Shown: positions 55,859-64,000, counted from the first letter of the stretch. The stretch is DNA of 64,000 nucleotides from Reyranella sp. (GCF_030651995.1 NZ_JAUSBN010000055.1:93118-157117), one strand, 5' to 3'. Notes: generated from the letters alone by a model not told the origin. A program made the numbers and translations.

Positions 55859-55972
55859 ACCTCACCCTGAGGAGCATCGCGCAGCGATGCGTCTCGAAGG
55901 GTGGGAACGAGCACCTTGCCTGTTGCCCATCCTTCGAGACGCGCCGCGGGGCGGCGCTCCTCAGGATGAGGT
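55859..55972. repeat. Palindromic intergenic repeat, copy 2 (~114 bp), inverted relative to copy 1
   Basis: Arms ACCTCACCCTGAGG and CCTCAGGATGAGGT with a middle that reads, on the minus strand, the same CAACAGGCAAGGTGCTCG as copy 1 at 23347-23459. It lies between the atzH-like and atzE-like genes, as copy 1 lies between hyuA and hyuB. Confidence 0.85.
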
Positions 55973-56011
55973 AAGGGCTTGAATCGATTCAATTGATTTC
56001 CGGTCAGACCC

Positions 56012-57394
56012 TCAGGCGGGCGGCGCGGCGGCGACGCCGAGCTTCTGCAGATGCGCGGCCACGCGCAGCGCGGCCTGTTCGTTGTAGGGCTTGGCGATGA
56101 GCTGCACGCCGATCGGCAGGCCGCCGGGCCGCTGCAGCGGCGCCACGGCGACCGGCAGGCCGATGAAGGAGATCGGTTGGGTGTAGATGCCGAGATTGGC
56201 GCGCACCGCCAGCTCGACGCCGTCCAGCGTCATCATGGTCTGGCCGAGCTTGGGCGCGGTGCAGGGCGTGGCCGGCGCCAGGATCACGTCGACCTCCTCG
56301 AACAGCTTCAGCACGTGGGCGCGATACTGGCGACGGAACCGCTGCGCCTTCACGTACCAGGCGCCGGGCAGCAGGGCGCCGGCCATGAAGCGTTCGCGCG
56401 TGTCGGGATCGAAATCCTGCGGTCGTGTGCGCAGCCGTGGCAGATGGAGCTGCGCGCCTTCGATCGCGGTGATGACATAGGCCGCCGCCCGCGCCGCAGC
56501 CGCCTGCGGCAGCACGACGGTCTTCTTGGCGCCCAACACCTTGGCCACGGTCGCCACGGCCTCGAACGCCTCGGGCTCGCCGCCCCGGGCGAAGTAGTCG
56601 CCGGCAATGGCAATGCGCAGCCCGTCGACGCCTTCGACCAGCCGCGGCAGCGTCGGATCGGCCGGCCGGTCGGTACAGACGGGATCGTCCGAATCCCAGC
56701 CCTGCATGGCATCGAAGGAGAGCGCCAGGTCTTCCGCCGAACGGGCGATCGGACCGAGATGATCGAAGGAATCGACGAAGGGAAACGACCCGGCGCGGCT
56801 CAGCCGTCCATAGGTCGGCTTCAGGCCAAACAGGCCGCAGAGCGAGGAGGGAACCCGGATCGAGCCGTTGGTGTCGGAGCCCAGCGCCAGGGGCACCTCG
56901 CCCGCCGCCACCGCCGCGCCCGAGCCGCCGGACGAACCGCCCGTCATGCGCGTCGGGTCGTGCGGGTTGCGCGACGGCCCATAGTGGGCGTTCTCGCCGG
57001 TGAAGTCGTAGGCGTATTCGCCCATGTTGAGGCCACCGACCAGGATCGCGCCGGCCGCTTCGAGCTTGCGCACCAGCGCGCCGTCGCGTTCCGCCTTGGG
57101 GCCGTCGATGTTGATCTTCGAGCCGGCACGCGTCGGCAGGCCGGCAATGTCGAACAGGTTCTTCACCGCGAAGGGCACGCCGATCAACGGCCCGCGATGC
57201 AGGCCGGCATCGATTTCCGCCGCCCGCTTGCGGGCGCGCGCGGCCACGACATCGGTGAAGGCGTTCACCGTGGGCTCGGCCGCCTCGACGCGCTTCAGGG
57301 TGGCGTCGATCACGGCAGCGGCCTTGACCCTGCCGCTCATCACGGCGCCCGCGATCTCCGTCGCGGTCGCGGCCTTCGACGTGGGGTCGCTCAT
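56012..57394 (-). CDS. atzE: AtzE-family amidase (1-carboxybiuret/oxalurate-type amidohydrolase)
   Basis: A 460-aa amidase-signature enzyme. The Ser-cisSer-Lys triad is Lys in GVPFAVKNLFDIAG near 78 and Ser in MTGGSSGGSGAAVAAGE and LGSDTNGSIRVPSSLCG near 150-185. AtzE with its small partner AtzG deaminates 1-carboxybiuret to 1,3-dicarboxyurea, which goes to allophanate. HpxY, a close relative, works on oxalurate. The start overlaps the AtzG-like stop (ATGA). With divergent atzF this argues for the carboxybiuret-allophanate route. Confidence 0.87.
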   Translation of the reverse strand: MSDPTSKAATATEIAGAVMSGRVKAAAVIDATLKRVEAAEPTVNAFTDVVAARARKRAAEIDAGLHRGPLIGVPFAVKNLFDIAGLPTRAGSKINIDGPKAERDGALVRKLEAAGAILVGGLNMGEYAYDFTGENAHYGPSRNPHDPTRMTGGSSGGSGAAVAAGEVPLALGSDTNGSIRVPSSLCGLFGLKPTYGRLSRAGSFPFVDSFDHLGPIARSAEDLALSFDAMQGWDSDDPVCTDRPADPTLPRLVEGVDGLRIAIAGDYFARGGEPEAFEAVATVAKVLGAKKTVVLPQAAAARAAAYVITAIEGAQLHLPRLRTRPQDFDPDTRERFMAGALLPGAWYVKAQRFRRQYRAHVLKLFEEVDVILAPATPCTAPKLGQTMMTLDGVELAVRANLGIYTQPISFIGLPVAVAPLQRPGGLPIGVQLIAKPYNEQAALRVAAHLQKLGVAAAPPA

Positions 57395-57579
57395 GGCCGG
57401 AACACCGGAGCCGACATCAGCTCGTCCTCGAGTTCCAGCTCGAGCAGCGGCCGCGCGATCATCAGGGAGCGCTCGACGTTCAGGATCACGTTGGGCAGAT
57501 ACTCGGGTGCGATCGCGAGGCCTGCGGTTTTCGCGCCCTCCTCGACCATGCGCGCCACGTCACGCTTCTCTTCGGCCAT
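57391..57579 (-). CDS. atzG: AtzG-like small subunit (DUF4089)
   Basis: A 62-aa helical protein (MAEEKRDVARMVEEGAKTAG, then EYLPNVILNVERSLMIARPL) matching the DUF4089/AtzG partner that forms a GatC-like complex with AtzE. ATG 57579 has AAGGA six bases upstream; an in-frame start at 57600 would add seven residues. It is coupled to the amidase by ATGA. It should sit behind the sigma-54-type promoter at 57775-57792, with a 39-codon ORF in between. Confidence 0.83.
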   Translation of the reverse strand: MAEEKRDVARMVEEGAKTAGLAIAPEYLPNVILNVERSLMIARPLLELELEDELMSAPVFRP

Positions 57580-57615
57580 GCGCTTCCTTCTTTCATTCAA
57601 TCGGGATGACGGTCT

Positions 57616-57735
57616 TCAGACGACATGGAGATCGCGGCGCATGAGCCGGTAGCTCGCGCCCAGTTCCTGTCCAAGCTGCCGAAGAATCTGCAGGATTGCC
57701 AGCCCGGCCGCCGTGTCATGCGCGCGACGCTTCAT
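57616..57735 (-). CDS. Possible 39-aa leader peptide upstream of atzG
   Basis: ATG at 57735 with a GAGGG upstream opens a 39-codon frame starting MKRRAHDTAAGLAILQIL and ending 36 bases before the atzG start. The middle is amphipathic/hydrophobic. It lies between the sigma-54-type promoter and atzG, so it would be the first ORF on that transcript. It could be a leader peptide or chance; no family is recognised. Confidence 0.3.
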   Translation of the reverse strand: MKRRAHDTAAGLAILQILRQLGQELGASYRLMRRDLHVV

Positions 57736-57774
57736 GGCACACCCTCGCTCTCCCGTTTCCCGCGCAGCCGAGAA

Positions 57775-57792
57775 GGCAAGGACCGTGCCAAT
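57775..57792 (-). promoter_or_regulatory. Sigma-54 (-24/-12) promoter candidate for atzGE
   Basis: On the minus strand it reads ATTGGCACGGTCCTTGCC. This is an exact match to TTGGCACG-N4-TTGC, with GG and GC 10 bases apart. The expected start is near 57764, ahead of the 39-codon ORF and atzG. It overlaps the 5' flank of divergent atzF. It points to nitrogen-limitation (NtrC-type) control. Confidence 0.65.
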
Positions 57793-57846
57793 GCCTGCGC
57801 GAATCTGGAGGCTGCAATTGCCGTGGCGCTTGTCTACAACCGGCCC

Positions 57847-59622
57847 ATGACAGGCTTTCTCGACCTCGGGGTTCACGCGCTGCTCGGCGCCTATCGCGCC
57901 GGCACGCTCGACGTGCGTCAGACCATCGACGAGGTGCTGAAGCGCATCGCAAACGCGGGCGACGACAAGGTCTGGATCTCGCGGGCGTCCGACGCCGATC
58001 TCCGGGCGCAGGCCGCAGCGCTCGATGCAAGGCGGGACGATATCGACCGGTTGCCGCTCTATGGCGTGCCCTTCGCGGTGAAGGACAATCTCGACGTGGC
58101 CGGCATGGTGACGACCGCGGCCTGTCCGGGCTTTGCCTACGAGGCGAAGGCTTCCGCGGAAGTCGTACGGCGCCTGGTGGACGCCGGCGCGATCGTGGTC
58201 GGCAAGACGAACCTCGATCAGTTCGCCACCGGCCTCGTCGGCGTGCGCTCGCCCTATGGCGTGCCGCGCAATCCATTCGACGCCTCGTACGTGCCCGGCG
58301 GATCGAGTTCGGGATCGGCGGTCGCGGTCTCGTCGGGCCTCGTGAGCTTCTCGCTGGGAACCGACACCGCGGGGTCGGGCCGCGTGCCGGCCGGCTTCAA
58401 CAACATCGTCGGCCTGAAGCCGACGCCCGGCCTGCTCAGCAACGAAGGTATGGTACCGGCCTGTCGCTCGCTCGACTGCACCTCGATCTTCGCGCTTTCC
58501 TGCGCCGATGCCGATGCAGTGCTCGCCGTCGCGGCCGAACCGCAGGCGACTCCTGCCATCGGCCGGACCTTCCGCTTCGGCATCCTCGGCACGAAGGACG
58601 CGGAGTTCTTCGGCGACGTCGCCTACGCGACGCTCTATGCGCAATCGATCGAACGGCTGAAGGGGCTGGGCGGCACGCCGGTCGAGATCGACTACGCGCC
58701 GTTCCGCGATGCCGCGCAGCTTCTCTACAACGGCCCCTGGGTCGCCGAGCGCACCGCGGCGGTCGGCGCCTTCATGGAGGGCGCCGACGACACGGCGGGC
58801 GTCTGGCCGACGACACGCAACATCGTGCTGAGCGGCCTCGAGTACAGCGCCGTCGATGCCTTCGAGGGCCAGTACCGGCTCGCCGACCTCAAGGCGCGCG
58901 CCTTCAACGAGACGAAGGGGCTCGATTTTCTGGCGGTGCCCACGGCCGGCACGATCTACAAGCTGGCCGATCTCGACCGCGAGCCGGTGCTCTACAATTC
59001 GCATCTCGGCCACTACACCAACTTCGTGAACTTCTTCGGCCTCTCGGCGCTTGCCGTGCCGGCCGGCTTCCGGCCCGATGGCATGCCGTTCGGCATCACC
59101 CTGATCTCGCGCGCCCATGCCGAACGCGCCCTGCTGGCGTTCGGCGCCCGCTGGCAACGCGCGGTGCCGCTGCCGCTTGGCAAGACGATGAGCCGCCTGC
59201 CTCAGCCTGAGAGCGATCCCGTCGTCGTGGAGGATCGCGTGCCCGTCGCCGTGGTCGGCGCGCATATGAGCGGTCTCCCCCTGAACGGCCAGCTTCTGGA
59301 GCTGGGCGGCCGGCTGCAGAGCGCCGGCAAGACCGCCCCCACCTATCGCTTCTATGCCCTGCCCGGCGGCCCGCCCCATCGGCCGGGCCTGGTGCGCGTC
59401 AGCGAGGGCGGCAGCGCCATCGAACTTGAAGTCTGGAGCCTGCCGGCCGAGAGGATCGGCGACCTGCTCCGACGCATCCCCGCGCCGCTCGGCCTCGGCA
59501 GGGTGAGTCTGGCCGACGGGACCGACGTCGCGGGGTTCCTCTGCGAGGCACACGCGGCGCAGGATGCGCAGGACATCACGTCGCTGGGCGGCTGGCGGGC
59601 CTACCTCGACACGCTGCGGTAG
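57847..59622 (+). CDS. atzF: Allophanate hydrolase
   Basis: A 591-aa enzyme that splits allophanate to ammonia and CO2. The N-terminal amidase domain has Lys in PLYGVPFAVKDNLDVAG near 78 and the Ser region VPGGSSSGSAVAVSSG and GTDTAGSGRVPAGFNN near 155-190. It continues with LKPTPGLLSNEGMVPACRSL. The C-terminal domain (about 465-591, ending DITSLGGWRAYLDTL) is the second AtzF domain needed for full activity. ATG 57847 fits the family start; GTG 57823 is an alternative. It is divergent from atzG and completes the route from carboxybiuret. Confidence 0.9.
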   Translation: MTGFLDLGVHALLGAYRAGTLDVRQTIDEVLKRIANAGDDKVWISRASDADLRAQAAALDARRDDIDRLPLYGVPFAVKDNLDVAGMVTTAACPGFAYEAKASAEVVRRLVDAGAIVVGKTNLDQFATGLVGVRSPYGVPRNPFDASYVPGGSSSGSAVAVSSGLVSFSLGTDTAGSGRVPAGFNNIVGLKPTPGLLSNEGMVPACRSLDCTSIFALSCADADAVLAVAAEPQATPAIGRTFRFGILGTKDAEFFGDVAYATLYAQSIERLKGLGGTPVEIDYAPFRDAAQLLYNGPWVAERTAAVGAFMEGADDTAGVWPTTRNIVLSGLEYSAVDAFEGQYRLADLKARAFNETKGLDFLAVPTAGTIYKLADLDREPVLYNSHLGHYTNFVNFFGLSALAVPAGFRPDGMPFGITLISRAHAERALLAFGARWQRAVPLPLGKTMSRLPQPESDPVVVEDRVPVAVVGAHMSGLPLNGQLLELGGRLQSAGKTAPTYRFYALPGGPPHRPGLVRVSEGGSAIELEVWSLPAERIGDLLRRIPAPLGLGRVSLADGTDVAGFLCEAHAAQDAQDITSLGGWRAYLDTLR

Positions 59623-59691
59623 CGCGTTGCCCTTCAACTGCGGGGCGCCGGTCTGCTAGGGTCCGCTCCTTCGAGGAGAGGAAACGAACCC

Positions 59692-60444
59692 ATGAGTGGA
59701 AAGATCGCCGTCGTCACCGGCGCGGGCAGCGGCATCGGCCGCGCCTCGGCGCTGGCCCTGCTGAACAACGGCTACAAGGTCGCGCTGGCGGGGCGCCGCA
59801 AGGAGGCGCTGGACGAGACGGCGTCGATGGCCGGCAACAACGCACCGAATGCGCTCGCCGTACCGACCGACGTCACCAAGCGCGACGACATCGTGGCATT
59901 GTTCGCCAAGGTGAAGGCCACCTGGGGTCGCCTCGACCTGCTGTTCAACAATGCCGGCGGTGGCGCGCCGCCCGTGCCGCTGGAGGAGCTGCCCTACGAG
60001 ACCTGGTTGAACGTCGTGGCGGCGAACCTGACGGGACCGTTCCTGTGCACGCAGGAAGCCATGAAGATCATGAGGGACCAGACGCCGCGCGGCGGCCGCA
60101 TCATCAACAACGGCTCGATCTCGGCGCATGCGCCGCGGCCCTTCTCGGTGGCCTACACCTCGACCAAGCACGCCATCACCGGCCTCACCAAGTCGACGTC
60201 GCTCGACGGCCGCGCCTACGACATCGCCTGCGGCCAGATCGATATCGGCAATGCCGTGTCGCCGATGACCGAACGCATGACCAAGGGTGTCCTGCAGCCC
60301 AACGGCACGACCATCGCCGAGCCGCGCATGGACGTCTCCGCCGTGGCGAATGGCATCGTCTACATGGACAGCCTGCCGCTCGACGCCAACGTGCAGTTCA
60401 TGACCGTGATGGCCACGAAGATGCCGTTTGTTGGTAGAGGCTAG
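59692..60444 (+). CDS. Short-chain dehydrogenase/reductase
   Basis: A 250-aa classical SDR. Cofactor motif [17 protein letters not shown] is at about 9-25 and NNAG is near 88-91. The catalytic Ser is in [10 protein letters not shown] near 140, and Tyr and Lys in [11 protein letters not shown] near 152-156. The arginines at RRK (residues 35-37 region) suggest NADP(H) preference. It follows atzF by 69 bases with its own GAGGAGAGG site. The C-terminus resembles 3-ketoacyl reductase-like SDRs; substrate unknown. Confidence 0.85.
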   Translation: MSGKIAVVTGAGSGIGRASALALLNNGYKVALAGRRKEALDETASMAGNNAPNALAVPTDVTKRDDIVALFAKVKATWGRLDLLFNNAGGGAPPVPLEELPYETWLNVVAANLTGPFLCTQEAMKIMRDQTPRGGRIINNGSISAHAPRPFSVAYTSTKHAITGLTKSTSLDGRAYDIACGQIDIGNAVSPMTERMTKGVLQPNGTTIAEPRMDVSAVANGIVYMDSLPLDANVQFMTVMATKMPFVGRG

Positions 60445-60462
60445 CGCGCAGCGCTAGCCTCT
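60436..60462. terminator. Hairpin overlapping the SDR stop codon
   Basis: Perfect 12-base stem (60436-60447 with 60451-60462) and a three-base GCA loop. The SDR stop TAG at 60442-60444 lies inside the left arm. No T run follows on either strand. It is in the gap between convergent genes and could serve both. Confidence 0.5.
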
Positions 60463-60551
60463 GGCGGGCGGCAGCGCCTTCTGAGGCGCGAGAGCCCGCA
60501 TGGCGCAGAATAGACACGCGGGGGTGAAACCCGCAGTCCGAAGACGAGGGC

Positions 60552-61646
60552 TCAGTAACCCTCGTCCTGCAGGTTGAGCAGCGGGAACGCGCTGTGCACG
60601 CCGGTCAGGTTGGTCGGCATGCTCTTCGCGATGTAGCTCTTGTCGAGCTGCGCCAGCGAGGTGACGCCCAGCAGGCCCATCACCTCCTTCATCTCCTCTT
60701 CGAGCAGCTCGATCACGCGCTCGATGCCGGCGGCCCCGGCGGCGGCGAGGCCGTAGCAGTAGAGACGGCCGAGGCCGACCCAGTCGGCGCCCATACAGAT
60801 CGCCTTCACGATGTCGCTGCCGCGGCTGAAGCTGCCGTCGACAGCCACCTTGGCGCGACCCGCCACCGCCTCGACGATCTCCGGCAGCACCTCGGCCGAG
60901 CCGCGCCCATGGTCAAGCTGACGGCCGCCATGGTTGGAGCAGTAGACCGCCCAGACGCCGTTCTGGCAGGCGAGCTCGGCATCCTCGCCGGTGCCGATCC
61001 CCTTCAGCATGAACTTCACGTCGGGGAATTTCTCGCGGACGGCGATGAAATTCTTCCAGGAGAAGGCCGCCTGATGGTCCTGCCCGGTGGCCGCCGCACG
61101 CCACGACTTCACGAAGCGCTTGGCGATGTCGCGCTCGCGCCGGCTGTAGACCTGCGTGTCGACGGTGATGCAGAAGGCATCGTAGCCGGCGTCCATCGCC
61201 TGCTTCACCCGGTCCGCGACCCACGCATCGTCACCGCGCACATAGAGTTGGTAGATCTTGGGTCCCGCGCCGCCCTTCACGATGTCCTCGAGCTTGAGGG
61301 TGGTCACCGAGCTGATCAACATCGCCACGTTGCCCGCGCCTGCCCCCTGGGCGACGGTGATTCCGCCGCCGGGCTCGAACGATTCCAGCGATCCGACGGG
61401 CGCCAGCATCACCGGCAGGCGGATCCTCTGCCCGAGGATTTCGGAGGACGGATCGATCTTCGAAACGTCGCGCAGCACGCGCGGCTTGAAGGCGACCGTG
61501 TCGAGCGCCAGCCGGTTGCGACGCAGCGTGGTCTCGGTCTCGGTACCGCCGATCAAATAATCCCAGATATTCGGACTAAGCCTGATTTTCGCCGCTTTTA
61601 CGATCTCGTGTAGCGTCACGAAGTCGCTCTCAAGGCCGCTCGTCAT
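60552..61646 (-). CDS. FMN-dependent alpha-hydroxy acid oxidase/dehydrogenase
   Basis: A 364-aa TIM-barrel flavoprotein of the lactate/mandelate/glycolate oxidase family. LPVMLAPVGSLESFEPGGG is near 80, and YQLYVRGDDAWV near 130. The active-site signature SNHGGRQLDHGRG is near 245, and the FMN-phosphate loop VDGSFSRGSDIVKAICMGAD follows. I place the start at ATG 61646, which has GAGGG upstream; longer in-frame starts to 61700 lack one. It oxidises an L-2-hydroxy acid to the keto acid. Substrate unknown. Confidence 0.85.
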   Translation of the reverse strand: MTSGLESDFVTLHEIVKAAKIRLSPNIWDYLIGGTETETTLRRNRLALDTVAFKPRVLRDVSKIDPSSEILGQRIRLPVMLAPVGSLESFEPGGGITVAQGAGAGNVAMLISSVTTLKLEDIVKGGAGPKIYQLYVRGDDAWVADRVKQAMDAGYDAFCITVDTQVYSRRERDIAKRFVKSWRAAATGQDHQAAFSWKNFIAVREKFPDVKFMLKGIGTGEDAELACQNGVWAVYCSNHGGRQLDHGRGSAEVLPEIVEAVAGRAKVAVDGSFSRGSDIVKAICMGADWVGLGRLYCYGLAAAGAAGIERVIELLEEEMKEVMGLLGVTSLAQLDKSYIAKSMPTNLTGVHSAFPLLNLQDEGY

Positions 61647-61835
61647 CGTTCCCTCGAATCTTTCAATTTCGATGGTTTTCTTGCGCGTCTCCTCCATCAC
61701 GTCAACGTGGCGTCACAGGCGACGGCCAGCATTGACGGTGGCACTTCGGGACGATTTTATCGCCCCCCGGGCACTCGCCCGGCGGAACCAGCAGGAACGG
61801 CCTGCTGCCCGCAGGCAATCGGTGAAGGACTTGAG

Positions 61836-63740
61836 ATGAAGAGACGCGTTCTGACGGCAGCACTGGTCTTCGGGTGGATGGCGGGGCCTGCCTTCGCTGC
61901 CGATCCCGTGCCCGCCCTCAAGGAAACGCCGATGCTCGCCGACCAGGTGAAGTCCGGCGCCCTGCCTCCGGTCGACAAGCGCGTCCCCGAGCAGCCCTTG
62001 GTCGTGAGGCAGTTCGCGGGCGGTGACGGTCCCGGACAGCAGGGCGGCCAGCTCAACATGCTGGTGGCCAGTTCGCGCGATACGCGCCTGATGACGGTCT
62101 TCAGCTACACCCGCCTGATCGTCTACGATGACAAGTTCAAGCTGAAGCCCGACATCCTCGAGAGCTACGAGGTGAAGGACGGCCGCGAGTTCACGTTCAA
62201 GCTGCGTGCCGGACACAAATGGTCCGATGGCCACCCGTTCACGACCGAGGATTTCCGCTTCTTCTGGGAAGACGTCGCCAACAACAAGGATGTCTCCGCA
62301 GGAGGGCCGAATGTCGAGCTCCTGGTCGACGGACAACCGCCCAAGGTCGAGATCATCGACCCGCTCACCATCAAGTACACATGGGACAAGCCCAACCCCT
62401 ACTTCATCGAGAGCCAGGCGCGCGCCGCCCCCCTGTTCCTCTTCCGACCTGCCCATTACCTGAAGAAGTTCCACGCCAGGTACACGCCCGAGGCCGAGAT
62501 CCTGAAGTCCGCCCGGGGCGGCCAACAGAGCTGGCTGTCGATCTATCGACGCCTGGACGTGATGTACGCCGCCGACAACGTCGATCTGCCCACGCTCAAC
62601 CCCTGGGTGGGCACGACGGCGTCGCCGGCGCAGCGCTTCGTCTACCTGCGCAATCCCTACTATCACCGCATCGACGAGAAGGGGCAGCAGCTGCCCTATG
62701 TCGACCGGGTGATCTTCACGGTGGCGGCCGCCAACCTGGTGCCGGCCAAGGCGGGCCTCGGCGAGGCCGACCTGCAGCCGCGCTACCTCAACATGCGCGA
62801 CTACACTTTCCTGCAGAAGAGCGCGCAGTCTTCGGGTGTGAACGTGCGCCTGTGGGAGGCAGGGTCGGGTTCGCAGCTCGCGCTCTATCCCAACCTCACC
62901 ACCAACGATGCTGAGTGGCGCAAGCTCATGCGCGACGTGCGCTTCCGCCGGGCGCTCTCGCTGGCGATCGACCGCGAGGAACTCAATCAGGTCGTCTATA
63001 TCGGCCTGGCCAAGCCGTCCAACAACACGATCATGCCGCGCTCGGAGCTGTTCAAGCCCGAGTACGCGACCAAGTGGGCGAACTACGATCCCAAGCTCGC
63101 CAACAAGCTGCTGGACGAGATCGGCCTCACGAAGAAGGACAGCCAGGGCATCCGCCTGTTGCCCGACGGCCGTCCGGCAACGATCGTCGTCGAGCATGCC
63201 AGCGAGGAAACCGAAGACAATGACGCGCTCGCCCTGATCGCGGACGGCTGGAAGAAGATCGGCATCAAGATGCTGACCAAGCCGCAGACGCGCGACAACT
63301 TCCGGCTCCGTACCTCCTCGGGTGAAGCCATCATGACGGCTTTCGCGGGCGCGGTGACGGCGGTTCCGACGCCCAATACCAGCCCCAAGGAGTTCGCGCC
63401 GACCATGCTGGGCGGCCTGCAATGGGCGCGCTGGGGCATGTTCGTGGAGTCCAAGGGCAAGCAGGGCGAGAAGTGCGACCTCGAATCGGCCTGCAAGCTC
63501 CTCGACTACGTGAAGGAATGGGAAGCCGGCGCAACCGAGGATGACCGCCGCAAGGCCTGGGACAAGATCCTCGCCACCAACGCCGACGAGGTCTTCTCGA
63601 TCGGCACCGTCAACGGCATCCGCCAGCCGATCGTGGTCGGCCCGAAGGTGCGCAACGTCCCGAAGGAAGGCTACTACGCCTGGGATCCGGGCGGTTACAT
63701 CGGCCTCTACCAGCCCGACACGTTCTGGATCGCCCAGTAG
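61836..63740 (+). CDS. ABC transporter substrate-binding protein, family 5
   Basis: A large 634-aa periplasmic peptide-type binding protein. The Sec signal MKRRVLTAALVFGWMAGPA is cleaved near FAADP. The family signature FKLRAGHKWSDGHPFTTEDF is near 155-175, and RRALSLAIDREELNQVVY near 380. It is longer than the dipeptide/nickel members, like the microcin C/YejA-type proteins. GAAGGA at 61823-61828 region supports ATG 61836. Permease and ATPase genes are not seen before the window ends. Ligand unknown. Confidence 0.85.
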   Translation: MKRRVLTAALVFGWMAGPAFAADPVPALKETPMLADQVKSGALPPVDKRVPEQPLVVRQFAGGDGPGQQGGQLNMLVASSRDTRLMTVFSYTRLIVYDDKFKLKPDILESYEVKDGREFTFKLRAGHKWSDGHPFTTEDFRFFWEDVANNKDVSAGGPNVELLVDGQPPKVEIIDPLTIKYTWDKPNPYFIESQARAAPLFLFRPAHYLKKFHARYTPEAEILKSARGGQQSWLSIYRRLDVMYAADNVDLPTLNPWVGTTASPAQRFVYLRNPYYHRIDEKGQQLPYVDRVIFTVAAANLVPAKAGLGEADLQPRYLNMRDYTFLQKSAQSSGVNVRLWEAGSGSQLALYPNLTTNDAEWRKLMRDVRFRRALSLAIDREELNQVVYIGLAKPSNNTIMPRSELFKPEYATKWANYDPKLANKLLDEIGLTKKDSQGIRLLPDGRPATIVVEHASEETEDNDALALIADGWKKIGIKMLTKPQTRDNFRLRTSSGEAIMTAFAGAVTAVPTPNTSPKEFAPTMLGGLQWARWGMFVESKGKQGEKCDLESACKLLDYVKEWEAGATEDDRRKAWDKILATNADEVFSIGTVNGIRQPIVVGPKVRNVPKEGYYAWDPGGYIGLYQPDTFWIAQ

Positions 63741-63755
63741 GATCACCTTCCTCCC

Positions 63756-63863
63756 CATTCAAATGGGTAGGTGGCGGCGTTACGCCGGCGGAGGGGTCAT
63801 GACCTTGTTGCGACGCCCATGACCCCATCGCCCCGTATGACGGGGCACTTCGCCATTTGAATG
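63756..63863. repeat. Palindromic repeat with CATTCAAATGG ends
   Basis: Outer arms CATTCAAATGG (63756-63766) and CCATTTGAATG (63853-63863) are exact inverted copies. An inner hairpin GCCCCGT-ATG-ACGGGGC lies at 63830-63846. It sits directly after the family 5 binding protein and may act as a terminator. A single copy is seen in this window. Confidence 0.65.
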
Positions 63864-63909
63864 CAGGGCTGTCCGGGGAAAATGACGCGCGATTTCGGAT
63901 AGGGGAAAA

Positions 63910-63981
63910 TTGTCATCCCGAGCGCAGCGAGGGACCTTTAGAGCCGCCGACAAAGGTCCCTCGCTGCGCTCGGGATGACAA
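63910..63981. repeat. Palindromic REP-like repeat, copy B (72 bp)
   Basis: Same arms as copy A at 44851 (TTGTCATCCCGAGCGCAGCG and complement), with a different 10-12 base loop. It follows the CATTCAAATGG palindrome, so two unrelated palindromes lie in tandem at the window end. Confidence 0.9.
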
Positions 63982-64000
63982 AGTGCGTACAAATAGGGCC

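Noticed and set aside
57616..59637. 673-codon open frame antisense to atzF
   Set aside because: Shadow of atzF, which has the amidase triad and C-terminal AtzF domain. Only its last 39 codons, outside atzF, were considered as a separate short ORF.
61713..63758. 681-codon open frame antisense to the family 5 binding protein
   Set aside because: Antisense shadow in high-GC DNA. The plus strand has a signal peptide, ribosome-binding site and the family signature.

Overview
The window is about 65% GC by eye and gene dense, with many ATGA/GTGA stop-start overlaps, numerous GTG starts, Tat-like leader peptides, Bug/TctC solute-binding proteins, CaiB-type CoA-transferases and HyuA/HyuB proteins. 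This points to a metabolically versatile soil or water alphaproteobacterium of Bradyrhizobium/Reyranella type. The genus is a guess from gene content. No tRNA, rRNA, CRISPR array, complete insertion sequence or origin was seen, and no gene-free stretch exceeds 300 bases. Coordinates of starts were chosen from visible Shine-Dalgarno sequences and family lengths.

Layout: (1) 145-6667, a phosphonate-import locus (iron-dependent alcohol dehydrogenase, phnDCE) followed by two solitary solute-binding proteins. (2) 6750-8504, a DUF1194 protein and a ferredoxin-NADP reductase. (3) 8529-18218, a tight nine-gene minus-strand operon: SsuA/TauA-type ABC importer, FAD monooxygenase, three-subunit molybdenum hydroxylase, cytosine-deaminase-like amidohydrolase and a NicX-type ring-opening dioxygenase, with tandem dyads in front of it and a TPR regulator upstream. 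I read it as a catabolic pathway for an N-heteroaromatic compound, and it does not match the known nic cluster. (4) 20112-26286, CoA-transferase, HyuA, HyuB and a Bug protein. (5) 26306-36213, aspartyl protease, a small membrane protein, divergent acetolactate decarboxylase/synthase, 3-hydroxybenzoate 6-monooxygenase with a CoA-transferase and an old-yellow-enzyme, and a D-aminoacylase-type amidohydrolase. (6) 36367-48172, urea import (urtABCDE) plus urease (ureD, A, a fused B-C, E, F, G, J). (7) 48203-52868, greB convergent with pcaHGB and a phosphonate monoester hydrolase. (8) 52934-55185, two D-2-hydroxyacid dehydrogenases. (9) 55393-59622, an AtzG/AtzE/AtzH-like carboxybiuret hydrolase set divergent from allophanate hydrolase atzF. 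(10) 59692-63740, SDR, FMN-dependent hydroxyacid oxidase and a family 5 solute-binding protein.

How they fit: regions 3, 6 and 9 all release nitrogen. Urea is imported and split. Carboxybiuret and allophanate are deamidated to ammonia. The putative N-heterocycle operon would also liberate ring nitrogen. Two sequences match the sigma-54 -24/-12 consensus, one before urtA (41980-41998) and one before the atzG side (57775-57792). This suggests nitrogen-limitation control shared by the urea and carboxybiuret genes. Aromatic carbon is handled by pcaHGB (protocatechuate) and the 3-hydroxybenzoate monooxygenase (gentisate route).

Mobile and repeated DNA: two inverted copies of a ~113-bp palindromic repeat (23347 and 55859), two copies of a ~71-bp palindrome (44851 and 63910), two single long palindromes (36232 and 63756), and a 175-bp MITE-like element (55222-55396) whose right end contains the stop codon of the atzH-like gene.
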